64,000 bases of DNA from Pseudoxanthomonas sp. GM95 (GCF_900109775.1 NZ_FOAX01000002.1:1-64000), one strand, 5' to 3'; counted from the stretch's first letter, positions 1-8,836 are shown. Numbers and translations are program-made. Notes: generated by a model from the letters alone, not told the origin.

Positions 1-717
1 CAGATGGAGAACGGCTGCGACGGTTACCACGTCAGCTCCGTGCACTGGAATTACTCGGCCACCATGGGCCGCCGCAAGGAAACCGGCACCAAGGCGGTGG
101 ACGCCAACGGCTGGAGCAAGAGCGTCGGCGGCGTGTACGGCTTCGAGCACGGCCACATCCTACTGTGGACCAACTCGCTCAACCCGGAAGTGCGCCCGGT
201 GTGGAACCGCCGTGCCGAGATCGCCGCGCGCGTGGGCGAGGACAAGGCGGACTTCATCACCCGCCAGACTCGCAACCTGTGCCTGTACCCGAACGTGTAC
301 CTGATGGATCAGTTCTCCACCCAGATCCGCGTGACCCGCCCGATCGACGTGGACAAGACCGAGATCACCATCTACTGCTTCGGCATCAAGGGTGAGAGCG
401 CCGAAGACCGCGCGACGCGCATCCGCCAGTACGAGGATTTCTTCAATGTCTCGGGCATGGGCACCGCCGATGACCTGGAGGAATTCCGCGCCTGCCAGCA
501 GGGCTACGCCGGCACCTCTGCCGCGTGGAACGACCTCAGCCGCGGCGCGCCGCTGTGGGTGGAAGGCGCGGACGAAAACGCACAGAAGATGGGCATCAAG
601 CCGCTGCTCAGCGGCGGCCGCAGCGAGGACGAAGGCCTGTTCGTGCGCCAGCACGAATACTGGGCCAAGGCCATGCGCGATGCGTTGGCCCGCGAACAGG
701 CCGGAGACGCTGCGTGA
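1..717 (+). CDS. benA: Benzoate 1,2-dioxygenase large (alpha) subunit, C-terminal part
   Basis: The reading frame is already open at base 1, so the N-terminal half with the Rieske [2Fe-2S] domain lies outside the window. What remains is the catalytic domain of a ring-hydroxylating oxygenase alpha subunit: the text begins at the mononuclear-iron site, with the H-x4-H ligand pair in GCDGYHVSSVH, and runs on through the FYCFGIKGE-like barrel to an alpha-helical tail. The family converts benzoate plus O2 and NADH to the cis-diol 1,2-dihydroxycyclohexadiene carboxylate in the cytoplasm. The stop overlaps the GTG start of the beta subunit (GTGA), as expected for translationally coupled subunits of one heteromultimer. 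Assignment to benzoate rather than toluate or anthranilate dioxygenase is by resemblance and by the benBCD, benK and benE neighbours; substrate range cannot be read from sequence. Confidence 0.93.
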   Translation, partial: QMENGCDGYHVSSVHWNYSATMGRRKETGTKAVDANGWSKSVGGVYGFEHGHILLWTNSLNPEVRPVWNRRAEIAARVGEDKADFITRQTRNLCLYPNVYLMDQFSTQIRVTRPIDVDKTEITIYCFGIKGESAEDRATRIRQYEDFFNVSGMGTADDLEEFRACQQGYAGTSAAWNDLSRGAPLWVEGADENAQKMGIKPLLSGGRSEDEGLFVRQHEYWAKAMRDALAREQAGDAA

Positions 718-1202
718 GCCACGACCTGCCCTCGATTGCCGCGTTTCTGTATCGCGAAGCCCGCCTGCTGGATGACCGCCAGTGGGACGAATGGCTGGAG
801 CTGTACGCCACCGATGTCACTTACTGGATGCCGGCCTGGGACGACGACGACCAGCTCACCGAAGACCCGCATTCGCAGATCTCGCTGATCTATTACCCCA
901 GCCGCGACGGGCTGGAAGACCGCGTGTTCCGGATCAAGACCGAGCGCTCCGGTGCGTCCACGCCCGAGCCGCGTACCAGCCACAACGTCAATAACATCGA
1001 GGTGGTGGAGACGCGCGGCGAAGAGCTCGACGTCCGATACAACTTCCACACGCTCAACCATCGCTACAAGACCACAGACCACTTCTTCGGCACGTGCCTT
1101 GTGACCCTGCGCCGCGACGACGCCGGCTACCTGATCAGCCACAAGAAGATCGTGCTGAAGAACGACTACATCCGCCAGGTCATCGACGTCTACCACATCT
1201 GA
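714..1202 (+). CDS. benB: Benzoate 1,2-dioxygenase small (beta) subunit
   Basis: A 162-residue protein of the ring-hydroxylating dioxygenase beta family (cystatin-like alpha+beta fold). The N-terminal stretch AAFLYREARLLDDRQWDEW and the central SLIYYPSRDGLEDRVFRI region are typical. It has no cofactor and stabilises the alpha3beta3 oxygenase. I chose the GTG at 714, which overlaps the benA stop by four bases and gives the usual length for the family; an upstream extension in the same frame would only be a shadow of benA. benC follows 22 bases later with its own strong ribosome binding site. Confidence 0.92.
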   Translation: MSHDLPSIAAFLYREARLLDDRQWDEWLELYATDVTYWMPAWDDDDQLTEDPHSQISLIYYPSRDGLEDRVFRIKTERSGASTPEPRTSHNVNNIEVVETRGEELDVRYNFHTLNHRYKTTDHFFGTCLVTLRRDDAGYLISHKKIVLKNDYIRQVIDVYHI

Positions 1203-1224
1203 TCTGCGCGAGAGGAGGACCGCC

Positions 1225-2259
1225 ATGAGCTATCGCATCGCCCTGAATTTCGAAGACGGCGTCACCCGCTTCATCGACTGCAACGCAGGCGAGAAGGTGC
1301 TGGACGCCGCCTACCGCAACAAGGTCAACCTGCCGATGGACTGTTCCGACGGCGTGTGCGGCACCTGCAAGTGCCGCGCCGAAGCCGGTGCCTACGACCT
1401 GGGCGACGAATACATCGACGACGCACTGACCGAGGACGAGGCGCAGGCTGGCCTGGTGCTGACCTGCCAGATGGTGCCCTCCAGCGATTGCACCCTGGCC
1501 GTGCCGGTCACCTCCACCGCCTGCAAGACCGGCAGCACCAGATTCAAGGCCGCGGTGGTGGACGTGGTCCCGCACGAGGACGCCGCATTGGAACTCAAGC
1601 TGGAAGTCACCGGCGATGCGCCGGGGTTCCTGCCGGGCCAGTACGTCAACATCGCGGTGCCGGGCAGCGGCCAGACGCGCTCGTATTCCTTCAGTTCCAA
1701 GCCCGGCTCACACGAGCCGACCTTCCTGATCAAGCGCGTGCCCGGCGGCCTGATGAGCGGGTATTTGGATAGCGCCAGCCCCGGCCAGGTGCTGGACATG
1801 ACCGGCCCACTGGGCAGCTTCTACCTGCGCGAAGTGAAGCGTCCGGTGCTGATGCTCGCCGGCGGGACTGGCCTGGCGCCGTTCCTGTCGATGCTCGCGT
1901 GGCTGGAAGAACACGGCAGCGAGCATCCGGTGTACCTGATGTACGGCGTCACCCGTGGCGCGGACCTGGTGCTGGTGGATGAACTGCAGAAGTTCGCCGA
2001 GCGCCTGGACTTCTTCAGCTTCGATACCTGCGTGGTCGAGCCCGCCTCGCGCCACCCGAAGATCGGCTACGTCACCCAGCACCTGATGCCCGAGGCGCTG
2101 CACGACGGCAAGGTGGACGTGTACCTGTGCGGCCCGCCGCCGATGGTCGATGCAGTGCGCAACCACTTCACCGAAACCAGGGTGACCCCGGCCAGCTTCT
2201 ACTACGAGAAGTTCACGCCCAATGCGCCGGCCAGCACCCCGCAGGACCTGGCCGCGTGA
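1225..2259 (+). CDS. benC: Benzoate dioxygenase electron-transfer component (ferredoxin-NADH reductase)
   Basis: A 344-residue one-component reductase that passes electrons from NADH through FAD and a plant-type [2Fe-2S] cluster to BenAB. The ferredoxin domain is N-terminal, with cluster cysteines at about 40, 45, 48 and 81 (CSDGVCGTC then LTC). The FAD-binding barrel follows, with RSYSFSS near residue 153, and the NAD domain carries GGTGLAPFLSMLAWL. The order ferredoxin-FAD-NAD is that of BenC and XylZ rather than of three-component systems. The start is preceded by AGAGGAGG at ideal distance. Its stop overlaps the GTG of benD by four bases. Confidence 0.95.
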   Translation: MSYRIALNFEDGVTRFIDCNAGEKVLDAAYRNKVNLPMDCSDGVCGTCKCRAEAGAYDLGDEYIDDALTEDEAQAGLVLTCQMVPSSDCTLAVPVTSTACKTGSTRFKAAVVDVVPHEDAALELKLEVTGDAPGFLPGQYVNIAVPGSGQTRSYSFSSKPGSHEPTFLIKRVPGGLMSGYLDSASPGQVLDMTGPLGSFYLREVKRPVLMLAGGTGLAPFLSMLAWLEEHGSEHPVYLMYGVTRGADLVLVDELQKFAERLDFFSFDTCVVEPASRHPKIGYVTQHLMPEALHDGKVDVYLCGPPPMVDAVRNHFTETRVTPASFYYEKFTPNAPASTPQDLAA

Positions 2260-3026
2260 GTCCTCGCTTCGCCGGCAAGGTGATCGTGGTGACCGGCGCC
2301 GCCCAGGGCATCGGCCGCAGCGTCGCGCTGCGGGCCGCGGCCGAGGGAGGTCAGGTTGTACTGGTGGACCGCGCCGAGTTCGTCGGCGACGTGGCCGATG
2401 AAGCCGATGGTGTGGCCGCGTCCTTTGTTGCGGATCTTGAAACCCATGCCGGCGCGCACGCAGCCATGGAGTTCGCCGCGAAGACCTTCGGTGGCATCGA
2501 CATCCTCATCAACAACGTGGGTGGCGCGATCCGGATGCGGCCGTTCGCCGAGTTCGAGCCGGCGCAGATCGACGCCGAGATCCGTCGCTCACTGATGCCC
2601 ACGCTGTACAGCTGCCACGCGGTGCTGCCGCACCTGATCGCGCGCGGCGGCGGCACCATCGTCAACGTTTCGTCCAATGCCACGCGCGGTATCTACCGCG
2701 TGCCGTATTCGGCGGCCAAGGGCGGCGTCAACGCGATCACGCAGTCGCTGGCGATGGAATACGCCGACCGCAACATCCGCGTGGTCGCCACCGCGCCGGG
2801 CGGCACGGCCGCGCCGCCGCGCCGCGTGGCCCGCAATGCCGATGGCGACACCGCGCAGGAGCAGGCGTGGATGGCCGAGGTGGTCGAACAGGTCACCACG
2901 TCCACCTTCCTCAAGCGCTACGGAACCATCGACGAGCAGGTCGCACCGATCCTGTTCCTGGCCTCGGACGAGGCGGCCTACATCACCGGTTCGATCCTGC
3001 CCGTGGCCGGAGGCGACACCGGCTGA
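2256..3026 (+). CDS. benD: 1,2-dihydroxycyclohexa-3,5-diene-1-carboxylate dehydrogenase
   Basis: A 256-residue classical short-chain dehydrogenase. Visible motifs are the NAD-binding TGAAQGIG close to the N terminus, NNVGG, the catalytic Ser in NVSSN and the catalytic Y-x3-K in PYSAAKGG. BenD oxidises and decarboxylates the benzoate cis-diol to catechol with NAD+, ending the ben pathway. The GTG at 2256 overlaps the benC stop and puts the Rossmann glycine loop at the expected place; longer in-frame starts lie inside benC and are rejected. No cat gene follows, so catechol must be used by enzymes encoded elsewhere. Confidence 0.93.
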   Translation: MSPRFAGKVIVVTGAAQGIGRSVALRAAAEGGQVVLVDRAEFVGDVADEADGVAASFVADLETHAGAHAAMEFAAKTFGGIDILINNVGGAIRMRPFAEFEPAQIDAEIRRSLMPTLYSCHAVLPHLIARGGGTIVNVSSNATRGIYRVPYSAAKGGVNAITQSLAMEYADRNIRVVATAPGGTAAPPRRVARNADGDTAQEQAWMAEVVEQVTTSTFLKRYGTIDEQVAPILFLASDEAAYITGSILPVAGGDTG

Positions 3027-3102
3027 ACCACCAACATTGAACGAGGCCCGCGCGGTGCGCGGCGTCCTTGCATTCCACGTCGCGCGGCTCCTGGGAGGGA
3101 CT

Positions 3103-3165
3103 ATGCAACACACTGACATCACATCGATCGCCTCGTCCGGGCAGCGCCTGGAGCGCCGTCCATGA
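3103..3165 (+). CDS. Possible 20-residue leader peptide before the flavin monooxygenase
   Basis: A short open frame starts with ATG behind a strong ribosome binding site (CTGGGAGGGACT) and ends in a TGA that overlaps the ATG of the next gene (ATGA). The encoded peptide, beginning MQHTDITSIASS, resembles nothing I recognise. The same upstream string CCTGGGAGGGA precedes the real starts at 4569 and 7247, which supports ribosome entry here. The monooxygenase start at 3162 has no comparable site of its own, so it may be translated by coupling to this peptide. It may equally be the remnant of a deleted gene. Confidence 0.4.
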   Translation: MQHTDITSIASSGQRLERRP

Positions 3166-4445
3166 GCCGCGCGCCATTGCGCATCGGCATCGTCGGTGGC
3201 GGCATCGCCGGTGTTGGCCTGGCGCTAGGCCTGAGCCGTCATCGCCACCTGGACGTGCAGCTGTTCGAATCGGCGCCGGCCTTCGGCGAGATCGGCGCGG
3301 GCGTGTCGTTCGGTCCCAACGCGGTGCGCGCGCTGGCCGGCCTGGGCATGGGCGAGGCCTATGCCGAGCTGGCCGATCGCACGCCGGCGCCGTGGCAGGA
3401 CGTGTGGTTCCAGTGGCGGCGTGGCGAAGATGCGCGCCTGCTGGGCGAAACCCTCGCGCCGGGCGTGGGCCAGTCCTCGGTGCATCGCGCCGATTTCCTC
3501 GATGCGCTGGCGCGTCGGCTGCCGTTCGGCCTGGCCCGCTTCGGCAAGCGCGCGGTCGGCGTTGAGCAGCGCGACGATGGCATCCGCGTCGACTTCACCG
3601 ATGGCACTTCGTACGAAGGCGACGTGCTGATCGCTGCCGACGGCATCAAGTCTGCGCTGCGCGGTGACGTACTCGCCGGCCTGGGCCTGCCGCAGGCCGC
3701 GCCGCGTTTCACCGGCACCTGCGCCTATCGCGGCCTGATCGACAGCGACCGGCTGCGCGCGGCGCTCATCGCACGCGGCGTGGACATGGCTCTGATCGAC
3801 GTGCCGCAGATGCTGCTGGGCCTGGACGCGCACATCCTCACCTTCCCGGTGAAGCAGGGCCGCCTGATCAACGTGGTGGCCTTCGTCTCCGACCGCAGCG
3901 AGGCCGATCCGCAGTGGCATCCGCAGCAGCCGTGGGTGCGCGAGGCCAGTTGGCGCGAAATGCTCAATGCCTACGCCGACTGGGGCGTGGCCGCGCAGAC
4001 CCTGCTGGAATGTATCGACACGCCAACGCACTGGGCGCTGCACGACCTGGCGCAGTTGCCTGGTTACGTGTATGGCCGGCTGGGCCTGATCGGCGATGCC
4101 GCGCACGCGACGCTGCCGCATCAAGGCGCCGGCGCCGGCCAGGGGCTGGAAGACGCGTACCTGCTCGCCCAGCTGCTGGCCGAACCCGGCCTCACCGCCG
4201 CCCAGATTCCCGAAGTGCTGCAGGTCTACGACCGGCTGCGCCGCCCGCGTGCCTGCGGCGTGCAGCAGACCTCGTGGGAAGCGGGCGAACTCTACGAACT
4301 GCGCGATCCGCTTGCCGGTGATGACGACGCGCGCCTGAAGGTGACGCTGGCCACGCGCTTCGACTGGATCTGGAACTACGACCTGGAAGACGAAGTGGCG
4401 CGCGCGCGTCAGGCGCTCGGCTGGGCGACTTCCGTGACGGCCTGA
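3162..4445 (+). CDS. FAD-dependent aromatic monooxygenase, salicylate 1-hydroxylase-like
   Basis: A 427-residue group A flavoprotein monooxygenase. The N-terminal GIVGGGIAGVGLALGLSR is the FAD-ADP loop, a DG-type motif is seen in VLIAADGIKSALR, and GLIGDAAHATLPHQGAGAGQ is the C-terminal FAD ribityl motif. Family members hydroxylate monocyclic aromatics with NAD(P)H and O2; the closest pattern is salicylate hydroxylase (NahG type), which decarboxylates salicylate to catechol. 3-hydroxybenzoate 6-hydroxylase and 6-hydroxynicotinate monooxygenase are close relatives and cannot be excluded. Placement right after benD, whose product is also catechol, favours salicylate. The start overlaps a small upstream frame (ATGA) rather than having its own strong ribosome site. 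Confidence 0.72.
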   Translation: MSRAPLRIGIVGGGIAGVGLALGLSRHRHLDVQLFESAPAFGEIGAGVSFGPNAVRALAGLGMGEAYAELADRTPAPWQDVWFQWRRGEDARLLGETLAPGVGQSSVHRADFLDALARRLPFGLARFGKRAVGVEQRDDGIRVDFTDGTSYEGDVLIAADGIKSALRGDVLAGLGLPQAAPRFTGTCAYRGLIDSDRLRAALIARGVDMALIDVPQMLLGLDAHILTFPVKQGRLINVVAFVSDRSEADPQWHPQQPWVREASWREMLNAYADWGVAAQTLLECIDTPTHWALHDLAQLPGYVYGRLGLIGDAAHATLPHQGAGAGQGLEDAYLLAQLLAEPGLTAAQIPEVLQVYDRLRRPRACGVQQTSWEAGELYELRDPLAGDDDARLKVTLATRFDWIWNYDLEDEVARARQALGWATSVTA

Positions 4446-4510
4446 CGATTCAACGCGTCTCTCCACCGCGCTGAAGCCACGGCGCGACGGAGAGGCAGGC
4501 AATACCAACG

Positions 4511-4530
4511 CGGCCGTCGCCGACGGCCGT
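4511..4530 (+). terminator. Weak hairpin between monooxygenase gene and benK
   Basis: CGGCCGTC-GCC-GACGGCCG forms an 8-bp perfect stem followed by TTTCATT. This is compatible with a partial terminator or attenuator ahead of benK. The T tract is interrupted, so efficiency is doubtful. Confidence 0.35.
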
Positions 4531-4568
4531 TTCATTCAACGCAGTGCACATCCTGGGAGGGAGAGGTC

Positions 4569-5912
4569 ATGCGCAGCATCGATGTCAGTGAGGCGATCGA
4601 CCAAGGTCGATTCAGTGGGTTCCAGTGGGCGGTGGTGATCATGTGCGGGCTGCTGCTAATCGTGGACGGCTACGACGTCTTCGTCGCAGGCACGGTGCTG
4701 CCCACGCTGATCAAGGAGTGGGGCCTGACCAAGCCGGAGGCCGGCATCCTGCAGGCCTGGGCGCTGTTCGGGATGATGTTCGGCGCGCTGGTGCTGGGGC
4801 CGCTGGCCGACAAGATCGGCCGCAAGAAGGGCGTGACCATCAGCTTCCTGCTGTTCACCGTGGCCACGCTGTGTACCGGCTTTGCCAGCAACCCCGAGCA
4901 GTTCAAGGCGCTGCGCTTCATCGCCGGCCTGGGCTGCGGCGGGCTGATGCCCAACGCCGTTGCGCTGGTCAACGAATACGCGCCCAAGCGCATGCGCGGC
5001 ACGATGGTGGCGCTGATGTTCAGCGGCTACTCGGTCGGTGGCATGGTCGCGGCGATGCTGGCCATCTGGATCATCCCGGCAATGGGCTGGCAGCCGATGT
5101 TCTGGGCCGCCGCGGTGCCGCTGCTGGCGCTGCCACTGATCCTGTGGAAGCTGCCTGAGTCGCTGGGCTTCCTGATCCGCCAGGGACGACAGGACGAAGC
5201 CCGCGCGATCTACGCCAAGCTCGATACCGCATCCAAGCTTGACGCGCAGGACGTGCTGGTCTGCTCCGAAGCCAAGGGCCCGGCCTCGTCGGTGGTGGAA
5301 CTGTTCCGCCACCACCGCGCGCTGCGCACGCTGATGCTGTGGGTGTCGTTCTTCTGCTGCCTGCTGCTGGTGTTCCTGCTCAGCTCGTGGCTGCCCAAGG
5401 TCATGCAGGAGGCCGGCTACGCGCAGAAGGCCAGCATGCTGACCCTGTTCTCGCTCAACTTTGGCGGCATGGCCGGCGCGATCGCCGGTGGCTGGCTGGG
5501 GGATCGCTTCGGCCTGCCCAAGGTGGTGGTGGCGTTCTTCGTCGCGGCCATGGTGTCGATCGCGGCGATCGGCTACATCCCGGCGGTGCCGGTGCTGTTC
5601 ACCCTGGTGTTCATCGCCGGTGCGGCGACCATCGGCACGCAGATCCTGCTCTACGCCAGCGTCGCCCAGCTCTACACCATGTCGGTGCGCTCCACCGGCC
5701 TGGGCTGGGCCTCGGGCGTGGGCCGCGTCGGTGCCATCGTCGGGCCGACCCTGGGCGGCGTGCTGCTGGCAAAGGAGATGCCGCTGCAGCAGAGCTTCCT
5801 GATCTTCGCGATCCCGGCGGCGGTCTCGGCGGTGGCGATGCTGGTCTTCGCCATCTCCCAGCAACGCGCCAATGCGCCGGCGCCGCTGGTCACCGCGACC
5901 CAGGCGCCCTGA
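4569..5912 (+). CDS. benK: Benzoate:H+ symporter, MFS (AAHS family)
   Basis: A 447-residue, 12-helix major facilitator. Helix 1 carries the aromatic-acid family signature VDGYDVFVAG, and the loop between helices 2 and 3 carries GPLADKIGRKKG; a PESLGFLI motif closes helix 6. AAHS members import benzoate or related aromatic acids with protons. Gene position inside the ben cluster makes benzoate the most likely substrate; 4-hydroxybenzoate or vanillate carriers look alike. The start has the cluster-typical leader CCTGGGAGGGAGAGGTC. benE follows after three bases, so the two carriers are one transcript. Confidence 0.85.
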   Translation: MRSIDVSEAIDQGRFSGFQWAVVIMCGLLLIVDGYDVFVAGTVLPTLIKEWGLTKPEAGILQAWALFGMMFGALVLGPLADKIGRKKGVTISFLLFTVATLCTGFASNPEQFKALRFIAGLGCGGLMPNAVALVNEYAPKRMRGTMVALMFSGYSVGGMVAAMLAIWIIPAMGWQPMFWAAAVPLLALPLILWKLPESLGFLIRQGRQDEARAIYAKLDTASKLDAQDVLVCSEAKGPASSVVELFRHHRALRTLMLWVSFFCCLLLVFLLSSWLPKVMQEAGYAQKASMLTLFSLNFGGMAGAIAGGWLGDRFGLPKVVVAFFVAAMVSIAAIGYIPAVPVLFTLVFIAGAATIGTQILLYASVAQLYTMSVRSTGLGWASGVGRVGAIVGPTLGGVLLAKEMPLQQSFLIFAIPAAVSAVAMLVFAISQQRANAPAPLVTATQAP

Positions 5913-5915
5913 ACC

Positions 5916-7124
5916 ATGGCGTTGGCCCGCCAGCTGCTTCGCGACGTGTCACTGCCGGCCATCCTGGCCGGCGTGATCGCCACGCTGATCTCGTTCGCCG
6001 GGCCGCTGGTGATCGTGTTCCAGGCCGCGTCCGGCTTGCCGGCGCCGCTGCTGGCGTCGTGGGTGTGGGCGATCTCGATCGGCAGCGGCGTGCTGGGCGT
6101 GGGCCTGAGCCTGTACTACCGCGCGCCGACGGTGATCGCCTGGTCGATCCCCGGCTCGGTGCTGCTGGTGAGCCTGCTGCCGACGGTGGCATTCCCCGTC
6201 GCGGTCGGCGCGTACATCGTGGCCAGCGTGGTGCTGCTGGTGGTGGGGGTGTCCGGTGCGTTTGATCGCATCGTGGCGCGCCTGCCGCCGGCGATCACCG
6301 CGGCGATGCTGGCCGGCATCCTGTTCGGCTTTGCGACCAAGCTGTTCGTCGGCATGGCCGCGCAGCTGTGGCTGGTGCTGGCGATGTTCGCGGCGTTCTT
6401 CGTCGGGCGCCGCTGGTTTCCGCGCTATGCGGTCGTGGCGGTGCTGTTGACCGGCGTCGGCGTCGCGCTGGCGAGCGGGCAGGTGCGCGGGCCGTTGCCG
6501 GCGCTGGCGTTGACCACGCCGGTGTGGGTGACGCCGCAGTTCGACTGGCAGGCCATCGTCAGCATCAGCATCCCGCTGGTGGTGGTCGCGTTGACCGGGC
6601 AATTCGTGCCCGGCATGGCGGTGCTGCGCACCAGCGGCTACCTGCGCCCTGCGGCCGGTCCGCTGCTGGTGTGGTCGGCGGCGGGGTCTGCATTGCTGGC
6701 GCCGTTCGGCTGCCACGGGTTGAATCCGGGCGCGGTCACCGCCGCGATCTGCACCGGGCCCGAAGCGCATCCCGATGTCAGCCGGCGCTACGTGGCCGGC
6801 GTCGCCGGCGGCGTGGCCTATCTGGTGCTGGGCTGCTTCGCCGGCACGGTGCTGGCGTTGTTCTCGACCCTGCCGAAGGAACTGATCGCCACCCTGGCCG
6901 GGCTGGCGCTGTTCCCCAGCATCGCCGGCGCGCTGACCACGGCGGTAGCCGACGCGCGCGATCGCGATGCGGCACTGGTGACCTTCATCGTCTGCGCCTC
7001 GGGGATGTCGCTGTTCGGGGTGGGCGCGGCGTTCTGGAGTCTGTTGTTCGGTGTGGCCACGCACCTGCTGCTGCAGTGGCGTCGCGGGCACGCCGCGGTG
7101 CCGGCGGAGCAGGCCTCGCGCTAG
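5916..7124 (+). CDS. benE: Benzoate/H+ symporter, BenE family
   Basis: A 402-residue, highly hydrophobic protein of the BenE family, with 11-12 predicted helices. Recognisable blocks are SFAGPLVIVFQAASG near the N terminus, TVIAWSIPGSVLL, AITAAMLAGILFGF and the polar segment GCHGLNPGAVTAAICTGPEAHPD reported here only in part. The family imports benzoate. It is unrelated in sequence to the MFS carrier just upstream, so the cluster encodes two independent inner-membrane uptake routes. Its ATG is three bases after the benK stop. Confidence 0.87.
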   Translation: MALARQLLRDVSLPAILAGVIATLISFAGPLVIVFQAASGLPAPLLASWVWAISIGSGVLGVGLSLYYRAPTVIAWSIPGSVLLVSLLPTVAFPVAVGAYIVASVVLLVVGVSGAFDRIVARLPPAITAAMLAGILFGFATKLFVGMAAQLWLVLAMFAAFFVGRRWFPRYAVVAVLLTGVGVALASGQVRGPLPALALTTPVWVTPQFDWQAIVSISIPLVVVALTGQFVPGMAVLRTSGYLRPAAGPLLVWSAAGSALLAPFGCHGLNPGAVTAAICTGPEAHPDVSRRYVAGVAGGVAYLVLGCFAGTVLALFSTLPKELIATLAGLALFPSIAGALTTAVADARDRDAALVTFIVCASGMSLFGVGAAFWSLLFGVATHLLLQWRRGHAAVPAEQASR

Positions 7125-7246
7125 CAAAAGTGGTTGCGAGGGGAGGGGCGCGTGGCCACCGCGCGCCTGGGGTTCAAGACATACACGCCACTGCGCGGCC
7201 ACCGGGCCGCGCATCACATCACCACGGGTTTTCCTGGGAGGGAAGC

Positions 7247-8680
7247 ATGGATTCATTCGTCATCGCCACCCGGCGCGCGTCACTCGCGTGCGCCATCTCC
7301 GTCGCCCTGTTTGCCCCGGGCGCCGCCTTCGCGCAGGCGTCCAACGATGCCGAGCAGGACAAGCGCATTGCCCAGCTGGAAAGCGAGGTGCAGGCCCTCA
7401 AGGAGATGGTCCAGTCGCAGCAGACGCAACTGGTCGATGCGCGCACCCAGCTGCAGGCCGTCAGCCAGCCGGGCAACACGCCGCTGAAGGGGCCGGGCGT
7501 GCAGGGCAGTGGTGCGATCGTCAGCGCGCCGCCGCAGCAGGCCTCGCCCGCACTGGGCGCAGGCGCACCGCCGCGCGCGCCGATCCAGAACACCGCCATC
7601 GTCGCCGGCGGCGACAGTCACTTCAGCTACGGCGGCTTCATCAAGCTGGACATGATGTCCACCTACACCAGCGACGGCGCCATCGCCGACAGCACGCCGG
7701 GCCGCCTGTTCTACTTCCCGGCCGCCACGCCGGTCGATGCCGGCCCGGGCAAGAGCTATACCGACTTCCACGCGCAGTTCTCGCGCATCTGGTTCGGCGT
7801 GGACCGCGTCACCGATACCGGCGACAAGCTCAAGGGTTACGTGGAGTTCGATTTCTTCGGCGGCGGCAACAGCAACGTCGGCAACGAAAAATTCTCCAAC
7901 GGCTATCCGCCCACGCTGCGCCACGCCTACGTGCAGTGGAACCACTGGCTGGCCGGCCAGACCTGGACCAATGCGATGGACCTGGGCTCGCTGCCCGAAA
8001 CGGTGGACTTCGTCGGCATCGTCGACGGCACGCTCTTCGCGCGCCAGGCGCAGATCCGCTACAGCACCGGCAACTGGTCGTTCTCGCTGGAGAATCCGCA
8101 GACCTGGTACCAGGCCGGCACGCCCACGCAGGTCAGCTCGGGTGAGAACAACATCCCCGACGTGACCGCGCGCTGGACGACCAAGGGCAATTGGGGCCAC
8201 TTCAGCGTGTCGGGCCTGGCCCGCCAGCTGCGTACCGCCGACGACAGCACCGCCGGCTATGCGCTCAGCGTGGCCGGTTCGTTCAAGCTCAGCGACACCG
8301 ACCTGCTGCAGTACACCGTCAGCGGTGGCCCGGGCCTGGGGCGCTACATCGGCTTCGGCCTGATTCCCGATGCCTACCTAGAACGCGACGGCGCGCTCAA
8401 GGCGCAGGACGGCTACGCGGGCTTCGCCGCGTGGCGCCACAACTGGACCGGCAGCTTGCGCAGCACGCTGGCGTACTCGACCGCGTACATCTCGGTGGAC
8501 GAAGCCGCGGTGGGCCAGCTGGCCACCGAGCGCACCCAGTCCTGGCGCCTGAACCTGATCTACTCGCCGTTCCCGCGCCTGGACGTGGGCGCCGAGTTGA
8601 GCTGGGCCAAGCGCCAGTTGGCCAACGATGCCGAGGGCGAGTTGAACCGCCTGCAGACCACGATCAAGTACACGTTCTGA
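7247..8680 (+). CDS. Outer-membrane porin, DcaP-like
   Basis: A 477-residue exported protein. A signal peptide (cleavage after AAFAQA) is followed by a coiled-coil stretch, DKRIAQLESEVQALKEMV, a Pro/Ala-rich linker, and from about residue 120 a beta-barrel with alternating patterns ending in TIKYTF, a C-terminal phenylalanine as in outer-membrane barrels. This layout is that of DcaP-type trimeric porins, which in Acinetobacter take up negatively charged small molecules such as dicarboxylates. In this context it is the likely outer-membrane channel for benzoate-type acids. The ATG at 7247 was chosen for its signal peptide and the leader CCTGGGAGGGAAGC. Confidence 0.8.
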   Translation: MDSFVIATRRASLACAISVALFAPGAAFAQASNDAEQDKRIAQLESEVQALKEMVQSQQTQLVDARTQLQAVSQPGNTPLKGPGVQGSGAIVSAPPQQASPALGAGAPPRAPIQNTAIVAGGDSHFSYGGFIKLDMMSTYTSDGAIADSTPGRLFYFPAATPVDAGPGKSYTDFHAQFSRIWFGVDRVTDTGDKLKGYVEFDFFGGGNSNVGNEKFSNGYPPTLRHAYVQWNHWLAGQTWTNAMDLGSLPETVDFVGIVDGTLFARQAQIRYSTGNWSFSLENPQTWYQAGTPTQVSSGENNIPDVTARWTTKGNWGHFSVSGLARQLRTADDSTAGYALSVAGSFKLSDTDLLQYTVSGGPGLGRYIGFGLIPDAYLERDGALKAQDGYAGFAAWRHNWTGSLRSTLAYSTAYISVDEAAVGQLATERTQSWRLNLIYSPFPRLDVGAELSWAKRQLANDAEGELNRLQTTIKYTF

Positions 8681-8697
8681 GCGGTGGTACGAAGTGC

Positions 8698-8724
8698 GGC
8701 ACTGTCCAGTTTCTGGACAGTGCC
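8698..8724. promoter_or_regulatory. 27-base perfect palindrome (12-bp arms, TTT centre)
   Basis: Left arm GGCACTGTCCAG, spacer TTT, right arm CTGGACAGTGCC, lying 18 bases after the porin stop and about 110 bases before the aldehyde dehydrogenase start. There is no T tract after it, so it is not a good terminator. Its symmetry and position suit an operator for the downstream alcohol/aldehyde dehydrogenase genes; the Fis-type regulator encoded at 11565 is the obvious candidate to bind it. The role is inferred. Confidence 0.55.
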
Positions 8725-8836
8725 TGCCGCGTGGCCACGCAACGACGCGGGTTTGCGCGATTGATCCAAAGGTGGATGGCCCATGCGCGCGGTCGCGCGC
8801 ACGCTGCGGCCACGGTTTTCCATCGAGGTCCCTGTC

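Noticed and set aside
8713-8727. A sigma-54 promoter ahead of the benzaldehyde dehydrogenase gene (TGGACAGTGCCTGC)
   Set aside because: GG and GC are separated by nine instead of ten bases, and the site overlaps the palindrome; the cluster's own regulator also lacks an AAA+ domain.
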